A stretch of DNA of 61,392 bases from UBA5951 sp009936885 (GTDB lineage: Bacteria; Pseudomonadota; Alphaproteobacteria; Puniceispirillales; Puniceispirillaceae). The position numbers and the translations under genes were made by a program. Shown in pieces: positions 27,103 through 34,952 of the stretch (within the stretch, counting starts at the first letter, position 1; the number at the start of each line of letters is the position of its first letter). Under the pieces are notes generated by a model, which ran no database searches, had not been told where the DNA came from, and worked only from the letters and a program-made list of their open reading frames with translations. The DNA lies in NCBI GenBank assembly GCA_937996625.1, contig CALKVA010000003.1, forward strand, positions 1 through 61,392, read 5' to 3'.

Positions 27103-28197
27103 TCAGCCTAGTGTATTTTTGACAAGTTGAATCCAGTTTTGTGAGCATATTTTATGTATTAATGTATCGTCATATCCGTTTTTTCTCATGGCTGTAATTA
27201 GGTTTGGAAGGCCTGCACAATCACGTATATGGTCTGAAATTTGAATACCATCAAAATCTGAGCCAAGAGCAACCCCATCCTCGCCAAGCACTTCAAGTAA
27301 CGCGTCAAGATGTCTGCACATCGTATCAAGCGGCAGTAACTGGTCTCTTTTGCCTTCAAGATGTAAAAACCCAATGCCAAAATTCAGCCCAACAATGCCA
27401 TTTGATTCCGCAATAGCAGCAAGCTGAGATGCTGTTAAGTTACGAGGAGAAGGACATAATTCGTGAACATTTGAATGCGTAGCAATAAGCGGCATATCAG
27501 ATATATTAGCGATTTCCCAAAAGCCAGCTTCATTCAAATGAGATAAATCAATCAGTATCTGCTTCTCATTACAAAAACGCACCAGCTCTTTGCCTGCTTG
27601 CGTTAAGCCGCCGCCTTGGTCAGGTGTTGATGGAAAGGTGAAATCTACACCTTCAGCAAAAATATTCTTTCTTGACCATACAGGACCAATAGAGCGCAAT
27701 CCTTTATTATATAGAACCTCCAATTCATGCAAATCAGCGCTTATTGCCTCTGCACCCTCTATATGCAGAAGAAGCGCAATTTTATCCGCTTCAATGCTAC
27801 TTTTTATCTCACCACCATTGGTGCATATTTGCACTTTATCAGAATGTTGCTGTGCCAGATGGTGGGCAATGTCCATCATTTCAATGGTAGCGGCATAAGC
27901 ATAGTCCTGCGAAATGGGTGCGGTGTTTAATAGATTATCAGAACGTGTCTTTTTATCATTTTTTATATCATCCGTGATAAGTTCAGGATGTCTTTTCCAA
28001 AAACTATCAGGTGCAATGGTTGCTGCTGGAACAAACATTGCAAAAAAACCACCATCAAGCTTGCCGGTCTTGCAGCGAGGCAAATCAATATGCCCTTTAT
28101 CTCTTCCAGATATAAAAGAGTGACCTTCTAAGTCATCTGAGCGCCAGAGTGCTAGTAGCAAGTCATTGTGACCGTCAAAAACAGATGTTTGTGCCAT
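27103..28197 (-). CDS. Membrane dipeptidase family (peptidase M19) protein
   Basis: This protein of 364 residues has the M19 binuclear zinc pattern: FDGHNDLLL (His10, Asp12), LLHIEGAEAI (bridging Glu), ATHSNVHEL and GSDFDG. It lacks a signal peptide, unlike renal dipeptidase, and is probably cytosolic. Bacterial relatives cleave dipeptides with small or D-amino-acid residues. It is a single gene, convergent with the gpgS operon. Confidence 0.9.
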   Translation of the reverse strand: MAQTSVFDGHNDLLLALWRSDDLEGHSFISGRDKGHIDLPRCKTGKLDGGFFAMFVPAATIAPDSFWKRHPELITDDIKNDKKTRSDNLLNTAPISQDYAYAATIEMMDIAHHLAQQHSDKVQICTNGGEIKSSIEADKIALLLHIEGAEAISADLHELEVLYNKGLRSIGPVWSRKNIFAEGVDFTFPSTPDQGGGLTQAGKELVRFCNEKQILIDLSHLNEAGFWEIANISDMPLIATHSNVHELCPSPRNLTASQLAAIAESNGIVGLNFGIGFLHLEGKRDQLLPLDTMCRHLDALLEVLGEDGVALGSDFDGIQISDHIRDCAGLPNLITAMRKNGYDDTLIHKICSQNWIQLVKNTLG

Positions 28198-28349
28198 TTT
28201 GTGTCCTGAATAAAATTTTTAATGTTGTACAAATTAATGGATATTGTAGATATAAATCAAATTTATACGAATAGAAAATAACATCTAAGTAATAAAACCC
28301 AGTAATGAAATATAGTTACCTGATAAGAGACCAGATAAGTGAATAGTAA

Positions 28350-29030
28350 ATGCACCTAGATGACCTAAATAAAGTAAACTCGTTACCTGAGGCTTTTCTA
28401 TTAGATATGGATGGCCTTCTTCTTGATACTGAAAAAGTCGCGCAAAGAGCATTTTTCTTAAGCTGTGAGCGTGTTAATTTTTCCTGCGATATAGATGATT
28501 ATGCTCAATTAACAGGGCATAGTTCTGTTTTAAGAGATAAGCTTCTTGCCGATATTTTGCCAAAGGATATTGATTTGAAGGCTTTCAATCACCATTGGTG
28601 GGAGAGCTTCCATCAAATTTTAAGTGAAGATGTTCCAGTTAAAAAAGGAGCAACGGAATTTCTTGAGTATGTTTATTCTCAAGATATAAAAATAGTAGTT
28701 GCAACATCCTCCTTTACAGAATCTGCAGAAATGTTGTTAAACCGCGCGAAATTGAGACCTTTTGTCGGATTAATAGTGGGTGGAGATCAGGTCAAAAACG
28801 CAAAACCTGCACCTGATATTTATTTAAAAGCAGCATCTTCTGCCAACGTGCCAGCACAGAACTGCATGGCTTTTGAAGATTCGGATGTTGGAACAATGGC
28901 AGCGCACGCAGCAGGTGTTCCCGTAGTTCAAATTCCCGATATAAATAAGCCAACAGAAGAATGTATAGCCCTTGGCCATTTAATTTTTGATAGTCTGGAT
29001 AGTGCCCGTGATATGTTTGGCTGGCGTTGA
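28350..29030 (+). CDS. HAD-IA hydrolase (beta-phosphoglucomutase-like)
   Basis: This protein of 226 residues has motif I LLDMDGLLLDTE (Asp19, Asp21), motif II VVATSS, motif III Lys in KNAKPAPDIYLKA, and motif IV FEDSDVG. The helical cap lies after motif I as in subclass I. It is a soluble phosphatase or mutase of unknown substrate. It is a monocistronic unit with 150-220 base AT-rich gaps on both sides. Confidence 0.88.
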   Translation: MHLDDLNKVNSLPEAFLLDMDGLLLDTEKVAQRAFFLSCERVNFSCDIDDYAQLTGHSSVLRDKLLADILPKDIDLKAFNHHWWESFHQILSEDVPVKKGATEFLEYVYSQDIKIVVATSSFTESAEMLLNRAKLRPFVGLIVGGDQVKNAKPAPDIYLKAASSANVPAQNCMAFEDSDVGTMAAHAAGVPVVQIPDINKPTEECIALGHLIFDSLDSARDMFGWR

Positions 29031-29253
29031 TTCGCTTATTTCTGTAGAAAAGCCACCTTGCTAACATTAATTTCTTGCCTCTAAGAACTGGTTGAAGGAA
29101 CAACCATTATGCAACAAAATTGGTTCAGTCGGTCATCTGAAAATAATAAGTGACACGGTTTTGATATTTTGTAGAATCATACATCACCAAATCGTTTAGT
29201 GTTTCTCATCTAAATTGATTAAGGTAGCCATATTCTTCTGAAGGAGTATTTAA

Positions 29254-29532
29254 ATGCTTTTTGTTTATTCAGCTATTGATTGTCATGATAAATCAGAACT
29301 ACGGGCAAAAAATAACGCAGCTCATGTAAAATATGTTTACGAATATGGGCTAAAAATAGTGCATGCAGGCCCATTAGTTTGTGATGATGGAGTTAGCCCC
29401 ATTGGAACTTTAATTATTATAGATGCCTTGGATAGACAAGCCGCTCAAGAGTTTATCGATAATGATCCATATGTGAAAGCAGGCTTATTTAGCCAAATAA
29501 GTCTTATTGCTTGGGATAAGAAAACAAGTTAG
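29254..29532 (+). CDS. YciI-like protein
   Basis: This protein of 92 residues has the YciI ferredoxin-like fold: start MLFVYSAIDCHD, a central GPL and GTLIIIDALDRQAAQEFIDNDPYVKAGLF, where the histidine-aspartate pair of the family is partly kept. GGAG is well placed before the ATG. YciI-type proteins assist or catalyse small dehalogenation or lactone reactions. It lies 51 bases upstream of the alpha/beta hydrolase, probably in the same transcript. Confidence 0.82.
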   Translation: MLFVYSAIDCHDKSELRAKNNAAHVKYVYEYGLKIVHAGPLVCDDGVSPIGTLIIIDALDRQAAQEFIDNDPYVKAGLFSQISLIAWDKKTS

Positions 29533-29583
29533 TTAGAACTATGAATTAAATTAATAGGAATAAAAGTTTACAGGGGAAAATAC

Positions 29584-30492
29584 ATGCCAATAGAAAATGT
29601 AACGTTCAATAGTGATGGGTTAAAATTAGTTGGTCATTTGTATGTTCCAGAAAATATTAAACCACCTTATCCATGTGTCGTGATGGGGGGTGGCTGGTGC
29701 TATGTCAAAGAACTCATCCAGCCAGAATATGCTCAATTCTTGGCAGATGCTGGCTATGCCGCACTTTCTTTTGATTACCGAAATTTGGGTGAAAGCGAAG
29801 GCCAAGTAAGACAGCACATCAATCCGTGGGAACAGATCGATGACCTTATTAATGCAGTAACTTATGTGTGCGATCGTGAAGATATAGATGATAATAGAAT
29901 TGGTATTTGGGGGATATCTTATGCAGGTGGACATGTCTTCCCAGTCGCAGCACTTGACCCTAGAATAAGAGTTATAATGAGTGTTGTTCCCATGTTGGAT
30001 GGTTGGTACAACACTCTTAGGGCAAATTCAAATGTGGGATTACGTGAATTATGGGATATCGTTGCTAAAGATAGAGTGGAACGATTTAGGACGGGAAAGC
30101 ATGGAACGATTGCCCATTCAGCTCACCCACACGAAAAGGCATCCGTTTGGCCAGCGCCTGAAACTTGGCCAGTGTTCAAGAAGTTTAAAGAGTCGGTTGC
30201 TCCTAATCATGAACACTGGACTACTATTCAAAGTTTTGAATATGCAATTCGTTATGATGTAACTCCCTATATGAAACGGATCATTCATCAGCCAACACTA
30301 ATGGTAACGTCTTGGTATGATGATATAACAATGACAGAATTCGAAGTGCCAGCTTTCCAGACTATTCCAAGTCCTCGAAAAGAGTTACTTCAGGTAGGTG
30401 GTGACGCATCTCACATGTCTCTTTACGATAATTTAGATCATCTAAAGGTGGTTGGTTCGGCTTGTGCTGAATTCGCTAAGAAATATCTCTGA
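29584..30492 (+). CDS. Alpha/beta hydrolase (dienelactone hydrolase/esterase type)
   Basis: This protein of 302 residues has the nucleophile elbow GISYAG with Ser112 and the oxyanion segment MGGGWC near 34-39. The core spans about 10-300, with a late histidine in GGDASHMSLYDN. It resembles DLH-like carbon-carbon or ester hydrolases without a signal peptide. CAGGGGA lies before the start. It is followed by an oxidoreductase gene 78 bases later, and both may act in one pathway. Confidence 0.82.
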   Translation: MPIENVTFNSDGLKLVGHLYVPENIKPPYPCVVMGGGWCYVKELIQPEYAQFLADAGYAALSFDYRNLGESEGQVRQHINPWEQIDDLINAVTYVCDREDIDDNRIGIWGISYAGGHVFPVAALDPRIRVIMSVVPMLDGWYNTLRANSNVGLRELWDIVAKDRVERFRTGKHGTIAHSAHPHEKASVWPAPETWPVFKKFKESVAPNHEHWTTIQSFEYAIRYDVTPYMKRIIHQPTLMVTSWYDDITMTEFEVPAFQTIPSPRKELLQVGGDASHMSLYDNLDHLKVVGSACAEFAKKYL

Positions 30493-30570
30493 TTTTAAAT
30501 AAAATGACCTAAAAAATGTAGAAAGTTTATCTTTTCAAATTTTCTGTTGGTCAGGTTTGGGTAGAAAACA

Positions 30571-31449
30571 ATGAGCAAAATTGGATTTATTGGTCTGGGC
30601 AATATGGGCCTGCCTATGGTAAAAAATATTGCCAAGGAAAAAAAACATATAATCTATGTCTACGATCTAGATAAAGAGATGCTAAAACCCGAGCTGTGGC
30701 CAGATAATGTAATTCCAACATCCGACTTATCAATACTCGCGGGGCATTCAGATATAATAATTACCTGTCTTCCGAATATTCACATTGTTCAAGAAATTTA
30801 TCTAGGCAATTCGCTATTTTTGGGTAAGTTAAAACCAGATACTCTTGCGATAGATATGGGATCAAGCGACCCTAATTTAACAATTGAGCTTGGTGAGGCC
30901 TTACATCCAAAAGGCATTAATCTAGTTGATGCTCCTGTTTCTGGCGGTGTGAAAAAGGCAATATCTGGTGAGTTAGCAATATTAGCAGGCGGCACTGAGG
31001 AAAATGTTGCGAAAGCAATGCCCATATTATCTCTGATTGGTGGAAAAATAATTCATACAGGCGCTCTTGGGAGTGGGCAGGCTTGCAAATGCCTAAATAA
31101 TTTATGTTCTGCAACGGGCTTGTTGGTCGTAGCAGAAACATTATCCCTAGCCGAAAAATTTGGGATTATGCCAAATACTTTTATTGACGTTCTCAATAAC
31201 TCTTCAGGAAAAAACAATAGTTCGGAGAATAAATTCACGCAATTTATCTTATCAGAAAAATTTAATTCAGGGTTTAGGATGGATTTAATGAATAAGGACA
31301 TTCTCACTGCGTTGAAACTGGCTAACACTTTTGATGTTGATTTTAGTCTTTCCCAGACAAGTATCAACAAATGGCAAAGGGCAGAAAGTGAACTTGAGTT
31401 AGGTTGTGACCATACTGAAATTGCGGCTTGGCAGAAAAAATTATCTTAA
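30571..31449 (+). CDS. 3-hydroxyisobutyrate dehydrogenase-family oxidoreductase
   Basis: This protein of 292 residues has the Rossmann motif GFIGLGNMGLPM at 5-16, the DAPVSGGVKKA substrate signature near 117, and Lys in GSGQACKCLNNL near 175, the catalytic lysine position. The helical domain covers about 165-290. The family oxidises beta-hydroxyacids with NAD(P). Its stop is 12 bases from the convergent SDR's stop. A second family member is encoded at 46939. Confidence 0.88.
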   Translation: MSKIGFIGLGNMGLPMVKNIAKEKKHIIYVYDLDKEMLKPELWPDNVIPTSDLSILAGHSDIIITCLPNIHIVQEIYLGNSLFLGKLKPDTLAIDMGSSDPNLTIELGEALHPKGINLVDAPVSGGVKKAISGELAILAGGTEENVAKAMPILSLIGGKIIHTGALGSGQACKCLNNLCSATGLLVVAETLSLAEKFGIMPNTFIDVLNNSSGKNNSSENKFTQFILSEKFNSGFRMDLMNKDILTALKLANTFDVDFSLSQTSINKWQRAESELELGCDHTEIAAWQKKLS

Positions 31450-31461
31450 AATCCAGTGCTT

Positions 31462-32190
31462 TTACCAAGGTATTTTGGCACCGTCAAAATTATAGAAACT
31501 TCCAGTATCCTTAAACTCTGCTTTTGATATAACCCTGTATAAGCCTTCGGTTGCTGTTCGCGAATCATGGGGAGCATTTGGCCCACCCATATCAGTTCTT
31601 GTCCAGCCTGGAGATACGGCAAATATACTGATATTCTGAGCCTGCAACCATTCCCCGACGCAACGAACTGACATGTTTAACGCGGCTTTACTTGTTTTAT
31701 AGGCATATCTACCTGCTTGCCATGTATTCCCCAAGCTAGCAATTCCGGAAGACATCATAACTACTTTAGCATTTTTACTTCGTTGAAGCATGGGTACAAG
31801 GTGGCCTGTTAGTTTCGTAGGTGCGAATAAATTCACATTCATGGTTTCTGCCCACATATCGTAATCATAGTTGGCAGGATTTGGGTCTTCCCCCATATTC
31901 TCATATGCAGCTGAACCGTAATTCTCAAATTGCGCACCAGCATTGTTTATAAGCAGGTCAATAGTCTCGTTTTGATATTCATCACAGAATTTGTTGATAT
32001 CTGCTTGTTCGCAAATATCCATCTTGAATATGATTATCTTTTTATCAAACTTAGATGCTAGTTGGCTTAAGTCTGTGGCTTCAAGAGGCGCGCGGCAACA
32101 CGCTATAACTTTCCAATTATTCTCTGCATAAATTTTAGCGAATTCAAGCCCAAGACCACGATTTGCGCCGGTTATAAAAACGGTTGGCAT
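31462..32190 (-). CDS. Short-chain dehydrogenase/reductase (CsgA/sepiapterin-reductase-like)
   Basis: This protein of 242 residues is a complete SDR: nucleotide motif TGANRGLG at 6-13, NNAG, catalytic Ser in MMSSGIASLG, and YKTSK holding Tyr and Lys. It prefers to resemble carbonyl reductases such as CsgA. It is encoded 38 bases downstream of the AhpD-like gene on the same strand, so they are probably one transcript. The substrate is unknown. Confidence 0.88.
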   Translation of the reverse strand: MPTVFITGANRGLGLEFAKIYAENNWKVIACCRAPLEATDLSQLASKFDKKIIIFKMDICEQADINKFCDEYQNETIDLLINNAGAQFENYGSAAYENMGEDPNPANYDYDMWAETMNVNLFAPTKLTGHLVPMLQRSKNAKVVMMSSGIASLGNTWQAGRYAYKTSKAALNMSVRCVGEWLQAQNISIFAVSPGWTRTDMGGPNAPHDSRTATEGLYRVISKAEFKDTGSFYNFDGAKIPW

Positions 32191-32227
32191 TCAGTTTATC
32201 CCTTAAAATAATTTAACACTTTTTATG

Positions 32228-32809
32228 TTAAGACTTGGCATATTCTTTCTTAATTATATTGGGATTAATCATGCACGCATCTTCCCAACTCACAATATTT
32301 AAAGATTTTGCGAATTTGCCAACTCCGTCTGTTTGTGCGCAAAGCATACCAAGCTCAATAATTTCTTCATCGCTAAAAGTCTTTTTTAATGCAATATAAA
32401 CATCATCACTATCAATTTCAGTGACACTAGATTTAAACTTCTTAGCATAAGAGAGCGCTACTTTTTCTTTGTCAGAAAATAGGTCAGAAGCTTCAAAATT
32501 CATTAATGCTGCTACTTTCTCTTCGGTTACACCTTCAGAAGCTCCCTTAGTGGAACGTACGGTGGAGCAATAACCACATTCATGATCAATTGATATGTAA
32601 ATTCTGCATAATTCTTTTAATGCATGTGGGAGAACTCCTTTATAGAGTAGGCTGTTCCAGTATTTCACCCATTCAACCCCAGCATCTTCGTTTTTCACAT
32701 AAATGCGAACACATCTTGGATCAGGAGCGCCTGTTTCCTCCGCGCTTTCTATTAAAGCAAGCGCTTCAGGCGAAATTTTTGTTTCATCAGCGTAATCGAT
32801 TCTTGGCAT
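32228..32809 (-). CDS. AhpD/carboxymuconolactone decarboxylase-like protein
   Basis: This protein of 193 residues has an AhpD-type core: LCRIYISIDHECGYCSTVRS carries the CxxC pair (at about 77 and 80) followed by the histidine-free helix, and GVTEEKVAAL follows. Such proteins act as peroxidase partners or decarboxylase-like enzymes. The upstream region shared with the plus-strand SDR contains a tandem direct repeat. Confidence 0.8.
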   Translation of the reverse strand: MPRIDYADETKISPEALALIESAEETGAPDPRCVRIYVKNEDAGVEWVKYWNSLLYKGVLPHALKELCRIYISIDHECGYCSTVRSTKGASEGVTEEKVAALMNFEASDLFSDKEKVALSYAKKFKSSVTEIDSDDVYIALKKTFSDEEIIELGMLCAQTDGVGKFAKSLNIVSWEDACMINPNIIKKEYAKS

Positions 32810-32854
32810 AGCTTCAACCTTTCTCAGTTCAGCGAAATCTAAACGAACTTCAGA

Positions 32855-32927
32855 GAAACATAGTTTTTGTTTAATTAAAATATTTTTTCTCAGGAAACAT
32901 ATTTTTTGTTTGATTAAAATGTTTTTT
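32855..32927. repeat. Tandem direct repeat in a divergent promoter region
   Basis: Two 34-base units start at 32855 and 32894 (39-base period) and differ at only three positions. Each contains GAAACATA, then TTTTTGTTT, then ATTAAAAT and a T run. They lie between the AhpD-like gene (minus) and the SDR gene (plus), where paired regulator sites would be expected. Confidence 0.7.
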
Positions 32928-32970
32928 TACTGAAACTGATTAAGGTAATAAAAATAATTGGGAGAATATG

Positions 32971-33759
32971 ATGGACCTAGGTCTCAAAAATAAAAATGCT
33001 GTTATTACAGGGGCTAGCCAAGGAATCGGTGAGGCAATTGCACATTCGCTTGCAGATGAGGGATGTAATGTAGCTATTTGTGCCAGAAATAAGGAAAGGC
33101 TTGATAAAACAGTCTCCGATTTGCAAGCAAAAGGCGTTAAGGCAATTGGTGTAATTGCCGATTTATCATCTGAGGCAGGGTGTCAGTTATTTATTGAAGA
33201 GGCAGCTAAAAAATTAGGTTCAATTCAAATTTTAGTTAATAACGTGGGAGGCATGATACCTGGTACGTTGGCAACGATGGATGAAAGCACCTGGAGTACT
33301 GCTATTAATGTTAATCTCATGGCGGCTATTTACACAACTAAGCATGCCGTTGAACATTTAAAAAATAATGAATGGGCAAGAATATTAAATGTGACTGGTT
33401 TTTCTGGAACTCAGCTATTACCTGGGGCTTTGTCTACAACTATTCCAAATGCAGGTTTGATAGGTTTTAACAAACTAATGGCTAATGAATTAGGTGCCAG
33501 TAACATAACCGTTAATAACATCTGCCCAGGGATGATAAATACTGAGTCGTGGGGCCCTAGAGGCGAGGCAATGGCAAAAGTTAGAAATACAACCTCTAAG
33601 GAGCTTAGAAGTGGTTTTGCTTCTCAAACCATGCTTGGTAGATGGGCAGAACCAAGTGAAGTTGGAGATTTAGCTGCATTTTTGGTTTCTCAGAAAAATT
33701 CATATATGACAGGTACTACTGTCGAAATTTGTGGCGGTATTACGAGATATATAGGTTAA
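32971..33759 (+). CDS. SDR-family protein lacking the usual YxxxK pair
   Basis: This protein of 262 residues has the cofactor motif TGASQGIG and NNVGG, and a C-terminal GTTVEICGG. The active-site region reads VTGFSGTQLLPG then TIPNAGLIGFNKLMANELG, so Ser is kept but the canonical Tyr-x-x-x-Lys is not seen. ATG 32971 is preferred over ATG 32968 because GGAG is spaced six rather than three bases away. It is 61 bases upstream of the TRAP SBP gene and may belong to that operon. Confidence 0.82.
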   Translation: MDLGLKNKNAVITGASQGIGEAIAHSLADEGCNVAICARNKERLDKTVSDLQAKGVKAIGVIADLSSEAGCQLFIEEAAKKLGSIQILVNNVGGMIPGTLATMDESTWSTAINVNLMAAIYTTKHAVEHLKNNEWARILNVTGFSGTQLLPGALSTTIPNAGLIGFNKLMANELGASNITVNNICPGMINTESWGPRGEAMAKVRNTTSKELRSGFASQTMLGRWAEPSEVGDLAAFLVSQKNSYMTGTTVEICGGITRYIG

Positions 33760-33820
33760 TTATTTATAAACTATAGAAAAATGCAAAAACATCGTAACGT
33801 AAACTTAAATGGAGGAAACA

Positions 33821-34900
33821 ATGATAAATAGAAGGCAATTTAACGCTGGCTTGATTGCAGCTAGTATGCCATTGGTCGCATTTAAAGAAGCTATGGCAGC
33901 AACAAAAAAAATTAATCTAACAATTGCTTCAAGCCATCCGACAGTGATTCCATGGGTGGGGCCACTACAATCTGTAATCGTAGCGAAAGCCAATACGATG
34001 CTAAAAGAGCGTGGAAGTGATTATCAGATCGAATGGACAGAGGCTTACGGTGGTGCACTCTATAATTTTAACGATACGTTAGAAGCTGTAACTAATAACC
34101 TTACAGATATTGGTTGGATTGGTAGTTTGTGGGAGCCATCGACATTACCTTTGCATAATATTTATTTTAGCACACCCTTCACAACAACTACCCCAGAACA
34201 GGCAGTTGGTATTATGAATAGCTTGGATGATTCTGAAAAAGCGATGCAAAATGAATGGACTAATCAAGATGTAATTTCGTTCGGTGCATGTGTGTCTGGT
34301 GGTTATCATCTATTTACAAAGAAACCAATAAATAAACTCTCTGATTTAGAGGGCATGAAGATATTGGGGGCGCCAACAACAGCGCCTTATCTAACGCCTT
34401 TTGGCGCAACAGTAGTTCCGTCTGGTCTCCCAGCGATGTATTCGCAACTTGAAACCGGCGTTGGCGATGGTGTAATCATCATTCATGCAGGTGCATTCCC
34501 ACTTAAATTATATGAGCAAGCGCCTCATGTTACATTAGTTGATACCGGCCCGTTCACATTCGGTGCAAGTGGGATGAATTTGAATGTTTTTAATTCATTA
34601 CCTTCTGAAGTTCAAGATGTATTGAAAACACTTGGAAGAGAATATTCTACTGCTAATGCCGGTGTGATAACTATGCTAGGCAAAAAAGCACTAAGTGTTT
34701 ACGAGGCAGCAGGATGTACAATTCGTGAAATGCCTGACAGCCAGAGAAAAGACATGGCCAATGGTATGGAAGATTTAGGAGCATTATTTGTAGAAAATCT
34801 CGAGCCTAAGGGTGTTCCAGCAGGCGACATACTCAAAAAATTCATGAAGCTGGCGGGAGAAACAGGTCAACCATTAAGGGATTGGTCAGCAAATATTTAA
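33821..34900 (+). CDS. TRAP transporter solute-binding protein (DctP family)
   Basis: This protein of 359 residues starts from ATG 33821, where GGAGGA stands five bases upstream; the in-frame ATG at 33809 lies over that ribosome binding site. A twin-arginine-type signal NRRQFNAG is followed by a hydrophobic stretch, cleaved near residue 26. The mature protein has DctP features such as MKILGAPTTAPYLTPFGATVV and the GVGDGVIIIHAG segment. It feeds the fused permease gene downstream, which is preceded by an SD-covering hairpin. The ligand is unknown. Confidence 0.88.
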   Translation: MINRRQFNAGLIAASMPLVAFKEAMAATKKINLTIASSHPTVIPWVGPLQSVIVAKANTMLKERGSDYQIEWTEAYGGALYNFNDTLEAVTNNLTDIGWIGSLWEPSTLPLHNIYFSTPFTTTTPEQAVGIMNSLDDSEKAMQNEWTNQDVISFGACVSGGYHLFTKKPINKLSDLEGMKILGAPTTAPYLTPFGATVVPSGLPAMYSQLETGVGDGVIIIHAGAFPLKLYEQAPHVTLVDTGPFTFGASGMNLNVFNSLPSEVQDVLKTLGREYSTANAGVITMLGKKALSVYEAAGCTIREMPDSQRKDMANGMEDLGALFVENLEPKGVPAGDILKKFMKLAGETGQPLRDWSANI

Positions 34901-34908
34901 ACAATTTG

Positions 34909-34942
34909 CCTGGGCGGCTAAAGGTCAAATCGGCCGCCTAGG
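34909..34942 (+). promoter_or_regulatory. Hairpin covering the ribosome binding site of the fused TRAP permease gene
   Basis: Arms CCTGGGCGGC (34909-34918) and GCCGCCTAGG (34933-34942) pair over ten bases with one G-U pair and a 14-base loop. The 3' arm includes most of AGGA, the ribosome binding site for ATG 34953. Folding would lower permease translation relative to the binding protein. Confidence 0.7.
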
Positions 34943-34952
34943 ATAACCCGAT

